Counted from the stretch's first letter, positions 28,404-36,921 are shown. The stretch is DNA of 46,268 nucleotides from an uncultured Myxococcales bacterium (GCA_937893795.1 CALCTH010000730.1:1-46268); one strand, 5' to 3'. Translations and numbers: made by a program. The notes: generated by a model not told the origin, from the letters alone.

Positions 28404-29516
28404 CTAGATGCGCAGCTCGAAGCCGGTCTCGGCGAGGACCTCGCCGTTCACCTGGACATCGACGCGGTGCGCCCCCGCGTAGAGGCGCCGGATGCTGGCG
28501 TGACGCAGCGTCAGCGTCTTACCGAGCGTGGTTCCCTCGCCGGCCTCGAGGGCGAGCGTCTTCCATCGGAAGACCTTGGGGCGCGTCCGCCCATCGCTCT
28601 TGACGTAGTGAACGCGGTAGTCGACGAGGAGCTTCTGTGGCCGCTTCGCGCCGTTCGTCAGCGTCGTCTCGAGGCGGAGCTTCCCACCGAGCGTCACGAC
28701 CGGCGGCGCGGCCTCGAGGGAGACACTGAGCGACGTCGGGGGTCGGAACCCGAGCACCGCCAACGCCCCGGGATGGCCGTCCTTGGAGAGGGAGCGCAGC
28801 GCGTGGCGGATGACCCAGGTCCGCTTCTCGTCCGCGCCCTCGCTCCAGCGTTCGCAGACCTCGAGGACCACGTCCGGGTGGTCCTTCGCGATGTCGTTCA
28901 GGTGGTTGGCCACGGAGCGCCCGACGTAGCGCTCGGGGTCGTCCTTCAGGCGTTCGAGGATCGGGAGCGCCGGCGAGGGGTCCGCGATGAGCGACGCGAG
29001 GTGGCCGCCCCAGGGCAGCCGCGGGCGAATGCCCTCCGAGCACCAGCGGCGCACGTGCGGGCTCGGGTGTTCCGTGAGCGCGAGGAGCCGGGCGAAGACC
29101 TCGTCGGGGTAGCGACGGACGAAGGGCCGCACCGCGAACTCCGAGCTGAAGCGCTGCGTGAGCTCGACCATCGTCTCCCAGGCCGGGTCGAGGTGGTCGA
29201 CCGCGTGGTCGGCGATGAGCTGCCCGACGGGCCATTGCAGGTAGCCGTCCGTCGTGTTCTCGCAGCTCGGAAGGGGCGCGGGGAGGCTCGCCGTCAGAAC
29301 CTCCAGCGCCGCGGGCGTGCTCTCGGGAAGGTGCGCGCGCAGCGCGTTCGACATCTGCCGCACCCGGTCCATCATCTCGAGCCGCTCGAGCCCAGCGCCG
29401 GCGGCGTTCACGAAGGACTCGCGATCGAAGTCCGGGCTGGCCGCCGCGACCTGGTCGCCGAGGGCCACCACGGCGCCGCGGTCGAAGAATTCCTTGAACG
29501 CCTTCCGCTCGGTCAT
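28404..29516 (-). CDS. alkC: AlkC-type DNA glycosylase with C-terminal Ig-like domain
   Basis: A 370-residue HEAT-like DNA alkylation repair glycosylase. The N terminus KAFKEFFDRGAVVALGDQVA and the blocks ERLEMMDRVRQMSNALRAHLP, EFAVRPFVRRYPDEVF, HPSPHVRRWCSEGIRPRLPWG and YVGRSVANHLNDIAKDHPDVV follow the AlkC pattern (AlkD-like repeats, cytosol). The last 100 residues are beta-rich (LSVSLEAAPPVVTLGGKLRLETTLTN), matching the Ig-like domain reported in AlkC. AlkC excises N3-methylated bases such as 3-methyladenine and 3-methylcytosine. ATG 29516 is chosen because the preceding frame is open but not conserved. It is divergent from the RbfA-like gene by 62 bases. Confidence 0.9.
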   Translation of the reverse strand: MTERKAFKEFFDRGAVVALGDQVAAASPDFDRESFVNAAGAGLERLEMMDRVRQMSNALRAHLPESTPAALEVLTASLPAPLPSCENTTDGYLQWPVGQLIADHAVDHLDPAWETMVELTQRFSSEFAVRPFVRRYPDEVFARLLALTEHPSPHVRRWCSEGIRPRLPWGGHLASLIADPSPALPILERLKDDPERYVGRSVANHLNDIAKDHPDVVLEVCERWSEGADEKRTWVIRHALRSLSKDGHPGALAVLGFRPPTSLSVSLEAAPPVVTLGGKLRLETTLTNGAKRPQKLLVDYRVHYVKSDGRTRPKVFRWKTLALEAGEGTTLGKTLTLRHASIRRLYAGAHRVDVQVNGEVLAETGFELRI

Positions 29517-29578
29517 CGCGTTCCTGCGTACCCCGCCGGCCCTTGACGCGCCCGCCGGCGCAGCGAACACCGTGGAGC

Positions 29579-29911
29579 ATGCGTGGGAAGCGCGGCCGCG
29601 CGGGCGGCCGGAAAGATCTACAGCTCTCGGGGCAGGCAAAGGAAGCCCTCGAGCTCGCCCTCTCGGAGCTGGGGACCGAGGAGGAGGCGCTGGCGAGCGC
29701 CTGGGTCGCCCAGGTGCATCCCGACCCCGATGCGTCGCAGCTGCTCGTGGTGGTGGAGGTCGAGAGCGAGGACGCCGTCGAGCCCGCGCGGGAGGCGCTC
29801 CACGCGCTCGCGGGGGAGCTGCGTCACGCGGTCGCCGAGGAGATCAGCCGGCGCCGGGTTCCGGAGCTCCGCTTCCAGGTGCTGCCCCGGGGAAGCCTCG
29901 ATGGGCGCTGA
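29579..29911 (+). CDS. RbfA-like ribosome-binding factor paralogue
   Basis: A 110-residue protein. After a Gly/Arg-rich start (MRGKRGRAGGRK) it shows the KH-fold pattern of RbfA: KEALELALSELG, a strand VAQVHPDPDASQLLVVVEV, and the final helix/strand ELRHAVAEEISRRRVPELRFQVLP, close to the R-x-x-PEL-x-F ending of RbfA. RbfA binds free 30S subunits to help 16S rRNA 5'-end maturation. The classic gene sits beside infB and truB; this one instead overlaps tyrA by 11 bases, so it may be a second, divergent copy or the relocated only copy. ATG 29579 is the best start. Confidence 0.75.
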   Translation: MRGKRGRAGGRKDLQLSGQAKEALELALSELGTEEEALASAWVAQVHPDPDASQLLVVVEVESEDAVEPAREALHALAGELRHAVAEEISRRRVPELRFQVLPRGSLDGR

Positions 29912-31103
29912 CGAGGCGGAGGGCGTCACGCCGGCGCGCCCGCTCGCCGTGCTCCGCGCGCTGATCGATGCCGTCGACCGCGACGTACTGCAGCTGCTCG
30001 CTCGGCGCATGGGCCTCGTCGCCGAGGTCGCGAGTGTCAAGCGTGCGGGCGCCATCCGCATTCGCGATCTCGAGCGCGAGCGTACGGTGCTCGCCGACCG
30101 CGCCGGCCGCGCCTCGCGTCTCGGCCTTCCGCCCGGCGTCATCGAGAGCGTCTACCGCTTGCTGCTCCTCGCGAGCCGGGACCGGCAGGCCGAGCTCCGC
30201 GCGGAGGTCCCGCCGCGGCAGGAGCCGCGCTCCGTGGCCATCATCGGTGGTGAGGGTGGCATGGGGCGAAGCCTCGCGCGTCTCTTCGGCGATTTGGGGC
30301 ACGCCGTCATGAGCGCGGATCTCTCGACCAAGCTTCGCCCCGAAGAGGCCGCCGGGACCGCCGACGTGGTGGTCATCAGCGTGCCCATCGCCGCCACCGG
30401 GCGCGTCATCCGCGACCTCGGTCCGCGCGTCCGGCCCGACGCGCTCTTGATGGACGTCACGAGCCTCAAGGGGGCGCCGCTCGCGGCCATGCTGGAGGCC
30501 ACCGCGGCCAGTGGCGCCAGCGTGGTCGGCACACATCCCCTCTACGGGCCCGGCGTGCACGGCTTCACCGGGCAGCGCGCCGTCGTCGTGAAGGGTCGCG
30601 GCGACGCCGGCTACGCCTGGGTGAAGGCGGCCTTCGCCGCCCGCGGGCTCGTCGTGGTGGAGGCCAGCGCCGAGGAGCACGACCGGGTCATGGCCGCGGT
30701 GCAGGTACTCAACCACTTCCAGACCCAGGTGATGGGCCTGGCCCTCGCGCGCCTCGGGCTGCCTCTCGAGCGGACCCTCGACTTCACCTCGCCGGCCTAC
30801 CTCCTCGAGACCTACGTGGTGGGGCGCCACTTCGCGCAGTCGCCCTCGCTCTACGGGCCCATCGAGATGGACAATCCGATGCGCGACGAGGCCACGCGGG
30901 TCTTTCGCGACGCGGCCGAGGAGCTTGCCGAGGTGCTCGCGAGCGGCGAGCAGACGCGCTTCGACGCCGTCTTCGCCGAGGTCCGCGGCTACCTCGGAGA
31001 GGACTTCACCGCCGAGGCGCTCGACCAGTCACGCTTCCTCGTCGACCGTCTCATCGAGCTGACGGCGGGCCGGGATCCGGACGACGGCCTCAAAAGGCCG
31101 TGA
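29901..31103 (+). CDS. tyrA: Chorismate mutase-prephenate dehydrogenase (T-protein)
   Basis: A 400-residue bifunctional tyrosine-pathway enzyme: chorismate to prephenate, then NAD-dependent oxidation to 4-hydroxyphenylpyruvate. The chorismate mutase domain (about residues 15-100) has ALIDAVDRDVLQLLARRMGLVAEVASVKR. The dehydrogenase half begins with SVAIIGGEGGMGRSLARLF, then VVVISVPIAATGRVI, the THPLYGPGVHGFTGQ segment and the helix LNHFQTQVMGLALARLG, as in the enterobacterial T-protein. ATG 29901 lies 11 bases inside the RbfA-like gene, giving coupled translation. The last 14 bases overlap the convergent lipoprotein gene. No ACT domain is seen, so feedback control by tyrosine may act within the catalytic domains. 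Confidence 0.93.
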   Translation: MGADEAEGVTPARPLAVLRALIDAVDRDVLQLLARRMGLVAEVASVKRAGAIRIRDLERERTVLADRAGRASRLGLPPGVIESVYRLLLLASRDRQAELRAEVPPRQEPRSVAIIGGEGGMGRSLARLFGDLGHAVMSADLSTKLRPEEAAGTADVVVISVPIAATGRVIRDLGPRVRPDALLMDVTSLKGAPLAAMLEATAASGASVVGTHPLYGPGVHGFTGQRAVVVKGRGDAGYAWVKAAFAARGLVVVEASAEEHDRVMAAVQVLNHFQTQVMGLALARLGLPLERTLDFTSPAYLLETYVVGRHFAQSPSLYGPIEMDNPMRDEATRVFRDAAEELAEVLASGEQTRFDAVFAEVRGYLGEDFTAEALDQSRFLVDRLIELTAGRDPDDGLKRP

Positions 31104-31479
31104 ACGCGCCGTCGGCGCAGGCGGCCATGGCCGTCATGCGCGTGAAGGGCATTCCGCCGCTGCTGTAGTTGTAGGTGAAGGACGACTCGGCCGTCCCGGC
31201 GCCGCGCTCGCAGCGGCCCACGGCGGCGGCGGTGCTGCAGATCGAGTTCGTGTCTTCGTGCGTGAAGGCGCCGTCCATGGTGCAGGCCTCTTCGGTGGCG
31301 AAGACGAGGCGTGCGTCCGTCGTGAAGGCGCTCCCCGTGTACTCGACGCACACCGAGCGCGCCTCCCGGGCGTCGCAGCGCGGGGTTCCGGTGGGCAGCT
31401 CGGCGCCCCCGTCATCGCCGCAGGCAGCGAGGCCCGCGAGGCAGAACAGCGCCATGAGTCCGAGGGCAACGTCACGCAT
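31090..31479 (-). CDS. Small hypothetical lipoprotein
   Basis: A 129-residue protein with leader MRDVALGLMALFCLAGLAAC and lipobox LAAC (Cys20), followed by an acidic GDDGG spacer. The mature part holds paired Cys (PRCDAR, SVCVEY, EACTMDG, SICSTA, GRCERG, AACADG) typical of small disulfide-rich secreted proteins. No family was recognised. ATG 31479 is chosen for the compact signal peptide. It overlaps the convergent tyrA gene by 14 bases and is divergent from the SRAP gene. Confidence 0.65.
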   Translation of the reverse strand: MRDVALGLMALFCLAGLAACGDDGGAELPTGTPRCDAREARSVCVEYTGSAFTTDARLVFATEEACTMDGAFTHEDTNSICSTAAAVGRCERGAGTAESSFTYNYSSGGMPFTRMTAMAACADGAFTAF

Positions 31480-31550
31480 GTGTCCATTGGGAAACGGAAG
31501 CCCGCCCCAGGTCAAGCATCGCGTGCGCCGGCGCCTGCTACCGTCACCGC

Positions 31551-32306
31551 GTGTGCGGCCGCTACACGCTGAAGGTGTCGCCCGAGAACGTGGCGGAGGA
31601 GCTCGCCTTTCTCGACCGACCCGACGACCTCGAGGCCGATCTCCTCGCCTTCGGTGATGCCGCGGAGGTGAAGACCTTCCTGCGCCCTCGCTACAACGTC
31701 GCGCCGACCCAGCCGGTACCGATCGTGCGCGAAAAGAAGGGGAAGGTGACGCTTCGGATGCACGCCTGGGGTCTCGTTCCCTTCTGGGCCAAGCCCAAGG
31801 ACCTGAAGACGCGCGGCGCGCGCATCAACGCGCGCGTCGAGACCGTCGAACGGAAGCCGGCCTTCCGTCAGGCCTTCAAGAAGCGGCGATGCCTGGTCAT
31901 CGCCGACGGATGGGTCGAGTGGCGCCGGGAAGGGAAGCTCCGACTTCCCTTCCATCATGCCTCGCCCAGCGGCGCGACGATGACCTTTGCGGGCCTCTGG
32001 GCGCGCTGGAATCCGCCGGAGGTCGAGGGCGAGCCCCCGCCGAAGCCGCTCTACTCCTGCTGCATCCTGACGCGCGAGGCCGAGGGCCCGCCGGCCCGCG
32101 TCCACGATCGCATGCCGGTCATCGTCCCCGCCGCGGGGCGGCGCGCGTGGATCGACGGAACCCGCGACGTCACCCGGGACGATCCCCGCGTGGCGGTGAT
32201 GAGCGCTCCGCTCCCGGAGATCGACGTTCGTCCCATCTCGCCCGCGATCAACAAATGGCAGAACGACGATCCCTCCGTGCTCGCCGCCGGCGACCACGCG
32301 CTCTGA
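31551..32306 (+). CDS. SRAP-domain abasic-site crosslinking protein (HMCES/YedK type)
   Basis: A 251-residue SOS-response-associated peptidase fold. The N terminus is MCGRYTL, so Cys2 is the residue that forms a thiazolidine crosslink with abasic sites in single-stranded DNA after Met removal. Other active-site residues are visible: N93 and R95 in INARVE, E123 in GWVEW, H185 in HDRMPV. The protein shields abasic sites and is self-released. The start is GTG 31551, so the Cys is the second codon, as required. It precedes the large unknown gene by six bases. No LexA-like palindrome was seen in the short upstream gap. Confidence 0.95.
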   Translation: MCGRYTLKVSPENVAEELAFLDRPDDLEADLLAFGDAAEVKTFLRPRYNVAPTQPVPIVREKKGKVTLRMHAWGLVPFWAKPKDLKTRGARINARVETVERKPAFRQAFKKRRCLVIADGWVEWRREGKLRLPFHHASPSGATMTFAGLWARWNPPEVEGEPPPKPLYSCCILTREAEGPPARVHDRMPVIVPAAGRRAWIDGTRDVTRDDPRVAVMSAPLPEIDVRPISPAINKWQNDDPSVLAAGDHAL

Positions 32307-32312
32307 GCCTCG

Positions 32313-33827
32313 ATGCAGGACGTCCCCTTCGACCTGGTCCTCGGCGACGTCGCGCCGCCGCCCTTCCGCGCCCGCGAGGACTTCCTCGCGCCGAACCAGC
32401 TACGCGAGGTGTGGACGGCGCAGGCCGCGGTCATCGGCTACGCGAGCCCCCTTGGTCCCGCGCTCTTGCGGACCTCGTCTCCCAACGCGCTCGAGCCGCA
32501 GGAGGCGCGACACCTGGCCGCCGGCCTCGGGGGCTGGCCGCGGGTCACGAGCGGCCTTCGAGACGGTACGCGGCGTGGTCGCGCGGCTCTCTTCGCTGAC
32601 GCCGAGGGTCTCGTGCTGGCGGACCTCGGAAGCGGGGCGCGTGGCGACGCCGAGGGCGCCCGCCGCGTGCTGCTCGAAGATGCGCGCCCCGCAGCCCTCG
32701 CGTCCATCGGCGGCGCCCCCTGGGCCCTCGGCGTCAGGAGCGATGGCCTCTGGCACGTTCGGCCGGAAGCGGATCCGTTGCGGATCACGGAGCGGAGCGA
32801 CGTGCGGGACGTGGCCTTCGTGCCGCTCGGCGACGGTGCCCTCGCGGTGTACGCGCTCGCCGACGCCGCGCTCGGGCTCGCCTACATCGATGGTGCCGGA
32901 AGGGTGGAGACGGGACGCCTCGACCTCGACGAGGCGGCAGCCTGCGTCGAGGCCGTGAGCGCCGGCCGGCAGGTGGCCGTGGTCTTCGCTCACGGGGATG
33001 CGCGGCTCGGCGGGGCCCTGGTGGGCGCGGGCGGCACCGTCTACGAGCGCGCTCACGTGGTCCACCGCGTCGCCGGCGCGGTGGTCGAGGGCGTCGCGGC
33101 GGCCTGGGTCGAGCGCGGCTTCGTCGCCGCCGCCCGGACGGCGCACGAGGCCCAGACGCGCTTCACCTTCGCGTCCATGGACGAGGCGCTGCCCTCGCCG
33201 GAGCCATGGGACCTCCCGCCGGGCCCCTGGCGGCTCACCTATGCCGGGCGGACGTGGATCGCTCTACGCGTTCGCGCGGGGGCCCGCGGCAACGCGGCCG
33301 TTCGCTTCGCACGCCGGAGCGCCGACGGCACCGAGGACGACGCCGAGCACGCCTTCACCCCGGAGGATCAGCGGGCGCTGCTCCGCCAGCGGGAGGTGCG
33401 CGAGCTGACCCTGGCCGTGGCGCGCCACGTCCGCGGCCCTGCGCTCGCCGGGTACCGCGACGGTCCCGGCCCGCTCCGTCCCGACGAGGAGACCGTGCTT
33501 CGTTTCCCGTACGGGCGCCCGGTGCACCTCCGGGCGGACGCGGCACCTCGGGGCGTGTGGCTCTCGCTAAGCACGCGCCCAGGGCCGATTCCGCCAAAGG
33601 CCACGAGCGCCTGGCGGGCCTTCCTCGCCACCGGGCTTCGCACACGGCGGGCGGCCTTTGCGTTTCTGCATGAGCGTCTGGGCGGCTGCGACGTGGCGCC
33701 GCCGGAGGACGCGCTGATCGGAGCCTGGCGTGACGACGAGGGCACCGTGGCCGTGCTCTCGCTGCCGGAGGTGCCGGCCACGGCCACGGTGGCCTCCTGG
33801 GCCCGCGCGCTCGCCGAAGACGCCTGA
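32313..33827 (+). CDS. Hypothetical 504-residue protein, possibly beta-propeller-like
   Basis: A 504-residue soluble protein without signal peptide or membrane helices. The chain is rich in short strands with turns (APWALGVRSDGLWHVRPEA, VRDVAFVPLGDGALAVYALADAALGLAYIDGAGRVETGRLDL, WRLTYAGRTWIALRVRAGARGN), the look of a beta-propeller or a WD-like repeat without strict motifs. The C-terminal 130 residues are mixed. It starts six bases after SRAP and is probably cotranscribed, which suggests a link to that DNA-repair gene but does not prove it. No family was recognised. Confidence 0.7.
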   Translation: MQDVPFDLVLGDVAPPPFRAREDFLAPNQLREVWTAQAAVIGYASPLGPALLRTSSPNALEPQEARHLAAGLGGWPRVTSGLRDGTRRGRAALFADAEGLVLADLGSGARGDAEGARRVLLEDARPAALASIGGAPWALGVRSDGLWHVRPEADPLRITERSDVRDVAFVPLGDGALAVYALADAALGLAYIDGAGRVETGRLDLDEAAACVEAVSAGRQVAVVFAHGDARLGGALVGAGGTVYERAHVVHRVAGAVVEGVAAAWVERGFVAAARTAHEAQTRFTFASMDEALPSPEPWDLPPGPWRLTYAGRTWIALRVRAGARGNAAVRFARRSADGTEDDAEHAFTPEDQRALLRQREVRELTLAVARHVRGPALAGYRDGPGPLRPDEETVLRFPYGRPVHLRADAAPRGVWLSLSTRPGPIPPKATSAWRAFLATGLRTRRAAFAFLHERLGGCDVAPPEDALIGAWRDDEGTVAVLSLPEVPATATVASWARALAEDA

Positions 33828-33845
33828 CGCGCGCCGGGGCTCGTC

Positions 33846-34667
33846 TCAGACGAAGAAGTCCGGCATCAGGTCTTGCGTGGGGTCCACCGCGTACTTGGAG
33901 AGATCCGTGACGCCGGCCTTCGCCATCACGTCATCGTCGATGAAGAAGTTCCCGGTGCACTCGCGGCTCGGCTGCGTGAGGATCCAGTGCGCGGCGTCGC
34001 CCATGATCTCCGGGGTGCGGCTCTTCTTCACCATGGTGTCCCCTCCCAGGAGGTTCTTCACCGCTGCCGTGGCGATGGTCGTGCGCGGCCAGAGCGCGTT
34101 GGCGGCGATGCCGCGGCTCTTGAACTCGCCGGCCCAGCCGAGCACGCACATGCTCATGCCGAACTTCGCCATGGTGTAGGCCACGTGCGGAGCGAACCAG
34201 CGCTCCTCCATGTTGAGCGGCGGCGAGAGGTTCAGGATGTGCGGGTTGTCGGCCTTCTCGAGGTGCGGCAGGCAGAGCTTCCCGCAGAGGAAGGTGCCGC
34301 GCAGGTTGATGGAGTGCATCAGGTCGAAGCGCTTCATCTGCACGGTCTTCGTGTCCGTGAGGTTGATGGCGCTCGCGTTGTTCACGAGGATGTCGATGCC
34401 GCCGAACTTCTCCACGGCCTTGTCGATGGCGTCCTGGACCTTGGCTTCGTAGCGGATGTCCACGACGCAGGGGAGGGCCTTGCCTCCAGCGGCCTCGACC
34501 TCCTCGGCGGCCGTGTAGATGGTGCCTTCGAGGCGCGGATGCGGCTCGGCGGTCTTGGCCGCGATGACGACGTTGGCGCCGTCTTGGGCCGCGCGCAGCG
34601 CGATGGCCTTTCCGATGCCGCGGCTCGCGCCGGTGATGAAGAGCGTCTTGCCCTCGAGTGAGCCCAT
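33846..34667 (-). CDS. HSDL2-like short-chain dehydrogenase
   Basis: A 273-residue SDR enzyme. The nucleotide site is LEGKTLFITGASRGIGKAIAL, the NAG-type motif is ILVNNASAINL, and the active-site YxxxK is AYTMAKF. The segment with AKTAEPHPRLEGTIYTAAEEVEAAGG is characteristic of the HSDL2 (hydroxysteroid dehydrogenase-like 2) branch, thought to act on fatty acyl-type substrates in lipid metabolism. The start at ATG 34667 is set by GGAGG about eight bases upstream, rather than by the ATG at 34700. A perfect AT-rich inverted repeat at 34682-34703 lies just before the ribosome site. Confidence 0.93.
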   Translation of the reverse strand: MGSLEGKTLFITGASRGIGKAIALRAAQDGANVVIAAKTAEPHPRLEGTIYTAAEEVEAAGGKALPCVVDIRYEAKVQDAIDKAVEKFGGIDILVNNASAINLTDTKTVQMKRFDLMHSINLRGTFLCGKLCLPHLEKADNPHILNLSPPLNMEERWFAPHVAYTMAKFGMSMCVLGWAGEFKSRGIAANALWPRTTIATAAVKNLLGGDTMVKKSRTPEIMGDAAHWILTQPSRECTGNFFIDDDVMAKAGVTDLSKYAVDPTQDLMPDFFV

Positions 34668-34681
34668 GATGCCGTCCTCCG

Positions 34682-34703
34682 AAAATGAAGCGCCATTCAT
34701 TTT
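34682..34703. promoter_or_regulatory. Inverted repeat AAAATGAA-N6-TTCATTTT, candidate TetR-type operator
   Basis: AAAATGAA (34682-34689) and TTCATTTT (34696-34703) form a perfect 8-bp dyad with a GCGCCA spacer. The run of A/T is striking in this GC-rich DNA. The half-site resembles the TGAAT/ATTCA cores of TetR-family fatty-acid regulators such as Bacillus FadR; the regulator is not in the window. It lies 15 bases before ATG 34667 on the minus strand, suited to control of the HSDL2-like dehydrogenase. Confidence 0.6.
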
Positions 34704-34749
34704 GGCGCCGCGCAGGTTCTAGCTGGCGGCGCGGTCGACCACAAGCCGC

Positions 34750-35430
34750 CTACCAGCCGGCGAGCTCGCGGAGCGCTTCTTCCTCGTCGAGCTCGAGGTA
34801 GCCGGCCCGCCAGAGCACGAGGGCCTCGGGCTCCGCCACGCCGACGTAGGCCTCCCGGCCGTCGTCCATGGGAAGCGGCACGAAGCGCTCCTCCACGCCG
34901 CTGCGGCCCAGGAGGGTGTTCATCGCCGCGACCAATCCCCGCACGGAGGTCGACGGCGTCTCGTCGAGGTCCCGCAGATCGACCTCGTCGGTGTCGAGAG
35001 CATCCTCGTAGTCGTCCTGAACTCCCGCCACCTGGTCGCGGCTGCGGAGGACGAGGGGACCGTCGTCGCCCCCGATGCGCTCGAGCACGACCGCACCCAC
35101 CTCTGGAGCGACGGCCGCGAAGCGTGCCACCAGCGCGTGGGCGCCGAGCCGCTCGCTGGCGCGATAGAGCACGAAGCGGTCGTCGCGTCGTCGGCGCGCC
35201 GCGACCTGCGTGTCGTCCGGGCCGTAGTAGCGCTCGAGGAGATCGAGGCGCCGCGCGTCCGCATCGTCGCGGGCTTCGAGGGCGTCGCGGAGCACGGTCT
35301 CGAGGGCCGTGCTCAGCTCCAGGAGCCGCCCGGCGCCCATCCGCGCCTCGAAGGACGCGGCGTCCGCCAGCGCCGGCGGCGGCGGTGGTCCAGCGGACAT
35401 GGTCCGGACGGCGCGCGCGCCCCCGGTCAT
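34750..35430 (-). CDS. Hypothetical 226-residue protein
   Basis: A soluble protein with many acidic residues and no signal or membrane segment. The frame extends far upstream but the first 200 codons there are Arg-rich and antisense-like; ATG 35430 is chosen, with AGGGAG/GAGG upstream, although ATG 35400 (MSAGPPPPP) is also possible. The chain starts with a Pro run, then a helix LLELSTALETVLRDALEARDD, and ends with ELDEEEALRELAGW. No family was recognised. Downstream on the same strand is the HSDL2-like gene with an 82-base gap holding the candidate operator. Confidence 0.6.
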   Translation of the reverse strand: MTGGARAVRTMSAGPPPPPALADAASFEARMGAGRLLELSTALETVLRDALEARDDADARRLDLLERYYGPDDTQVAARRRRDDRFVLYRASERLGAHALVARFAAVAPEVGAVVLERIGGDDGPLVLRSRDQVAGVQDDYEDALDTDEVDLRDLDETPSTSVRGLVAAMNTLLGRSGVEERFVPLPMDDGREAYVGVAEPEALVLWRAGYLELDEEEALRELAGW

Positions 35431-35633
35431 GCTCGCCTCGCTCCCTTCCGTCGCCTCCCTGGCCACCCTCGTCCTACCGCCTCTCGTTGCGTCGCCGATC
35501 GCGCGATGGCGGGCCCTCGCTCGCGCCACGCCTGGTCTACGTCGCCGGTGGTGACAGCATCCCCGATCTCCGCGTGCGCTTCCAGCGCGAGGTGTCGCTT
35601 GTGCGTCCGCGCCGGGGAGGATAGGTCGCGGCG

Positions 35634-36221
35634 GTGCATCGGTTGCAGGAGCTCCTCGGACCACGTCCCGACATCGTCGCGGTGGCGGCGCATCTCGAGG
35701 CCCTCGACCCCGAGCGGCGCCGCGACGAGTGCCTGAGTCTCCAGCCCTGGCATCTGAGTCGCCTCTTCGAGGTCGCGAAGGGCGCCCGAACCCTTCGCCT
35801 CGGCGATCTCGTGCCCTCCCGCCGCGCGCCCCTCGAGCCCATCGTGCACGACGGTCGGAACACGCTGCCCGTCTTCCGGCGCTTCGCGAAGGTGATGGCG
35901 CGGGCGCCCGAGGGCGGCGAGGAGCTCTGGGGCTACAACCGTACGGGTCGTCTCCTCGAGACCCTCGTCGGCCCGGGCTACTTCGTGGTGCGGCCTCACG
36001 AGGTGCCCGGGGAGCTCGCCGTCGACTACCGCGTGCTTCCGCGCGTGCCGGCACCGGGCTGGCCGCCGCTTCGGCCCAACGAGGCGGGGCTCGGGCGCGT
36101 GGTCTACGCCGGCACCGTGGACGTCCTCCGCGGCGTCACGGCGCACGTCAGCATCGGCCGGGCGAGCCGCGACGGACGCTTCCTCCCGGCCTTCTTCGTG
36201 CTCTGCCGCGCGGCGCGCTAG
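35634..36221 (+). CDS. Hypothetical 195-residue protein
   Basis: A soluble protein starting at GTG, with GGGGAGGA 12 bases upstream (35614-35621), rather long but the best available. It has a helical N terminus (LQELLGPRPDIVAVAAHLEALD) and a beta-rich centre with FAKVMARAPEGGEELWGYNRTGRLLETLVGPGYFVVRP. Its C-terminal strands have VVYAGTVDVLRGVTAHVSIGR. The YNRTG and PGYFVVR pieces look conserved-type but no family was recognised. It ends two bases before the convergent nucleosidase gene. The 203-base gap from the divergent gene shows no other feature. Confidence 0.65.
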   Translation: MHRLQELLGPRPDIVAVAAHLEALDPERRRDECLSLQPWHLSRLFEVAKGARTLRLGDLVPSRRAPLEPIVHDGRNTLPVFRRFAKVMARAPEGGEELWGYNRTGRLLETLVGPGYFVVRPHEVPGELAVDYRVLPRVPAPGWPPLRPNEAGLGRVVYAGTVDVLRGVTAHVSIGRASRDGRFLPAFFVLCRAAR

Positions 36222-36222
36222 C

Positions 36223-36921
36223 TCAGCTCTCGCCAGCCCGTGCGGGCAGCCCGGGCGCACCCGCCCGGAGCCAGCTGGCGACGACCTCGAAGGCCGCTGC
36301 GCTGGCCTCCTTCGCGAAGCGACGGCGGTCGTCCCGTGCGCGGCTGCCGACGACGTGGGTCACGCCCAGCACCGCCGCGAAGGGCACGCCCGCGCTCTCG
36401 CACGCTTGAGCGACCGCGAAGGCCTCGAGGTTCTCGGCCTCGCAGCCGTGGTCGGCGGGCACCCGTGCCGCGAGGGCGTCGTCCAGGGTGAACGCCTCGG
36501 GGGACGCCACCGCGGTGCTGTGGACGCGGGGCCCCGAGGCGCGGAGCCCTGCCACGAGGTGGGCGGGCGACTCCAGGCGGGTCCGAAGCGGATCCGGAAA
36601 CGCGGCCTGCCTCGCCGCCACGCTGTGGTTCACCAGCGCGCAGCCCTTCGCGACGACCACGTCGTTCGGCCGGTAGCCCTCGCATCCGGCGTAGACGCCG
36701 CATGTGCCCACCAGCACCGCGGCGCGGGGCTCCACGAAGAGGAGCCGGCGCATGGTAGCCGCCGCGGCCACGATGCCCCCGACGCCAGCGACCTTTCCGA
36801 GCACCTCGAGGCCCTGGATGCGCCCCACGAGGCGGGTCCCGAGCCGGTCCCGGAGGCCGCGGAGATCGGGGGGATGCGCGCCGAGGACGAGAACATCCGT
36901 CGGCGGAAGCACTTCGCTCAC
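36223..36921 (-). CDS. Nucleoside phosphorylase/MTAN-family enzyme (futalosine hydrolase-like)
   Basis: A 232-residue PNP_UDP_1-fold protein that would cleave an N-glycosidic bond of a nucleoside. The segments LEVLGKVAGVGGIVAAAATMRRLL, LVGTCGVYAG, NDVVVAKG, and the base/ribose-binding end GCEAENLEAFAVAQACESAGVPFAAVLGVTHVVG match the MTA/SAH nucleosidase and futalosine hydrolase group, with the E-x-E-A-x-A type site written as AENLEAFA. The start is GTG 36921, overlapping the stop of the UPF0262 gene as GTGA. No other menaquinone-futalosine genes are nearby, so the substrate is open. An unrelated long open frame continues upstream but is shadow. Confidence 0.8.
   Translation of the reverse strand: MSEVLPPTDVLVLGAHPPDLRGLRDRLGTRLVGRIQGLEVLGKVAGVGGIVAAAATMRRLLFVEPRAAVLVGTCGVYAGCEGYRPNDVVVAKGCALVNHSVAARQAAFPDPLRTRLESPAHLVAGLRASGPRVHSTAVASPEAFTLDDALAARVPADHGCEAENLEAFAVAQACESAGVPFAAVLGVTHVVGSRARDDRRRFAKEASAAAFEVVASWLRAGAPGLPARAGES

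Noticed and set aside
34750-36054. Longer version of the hypothetical gene, 434 codons
   Set aside because: The first 208 codons are Arg-rich, antisense to the gene at 35634, and lack conserved patterns.
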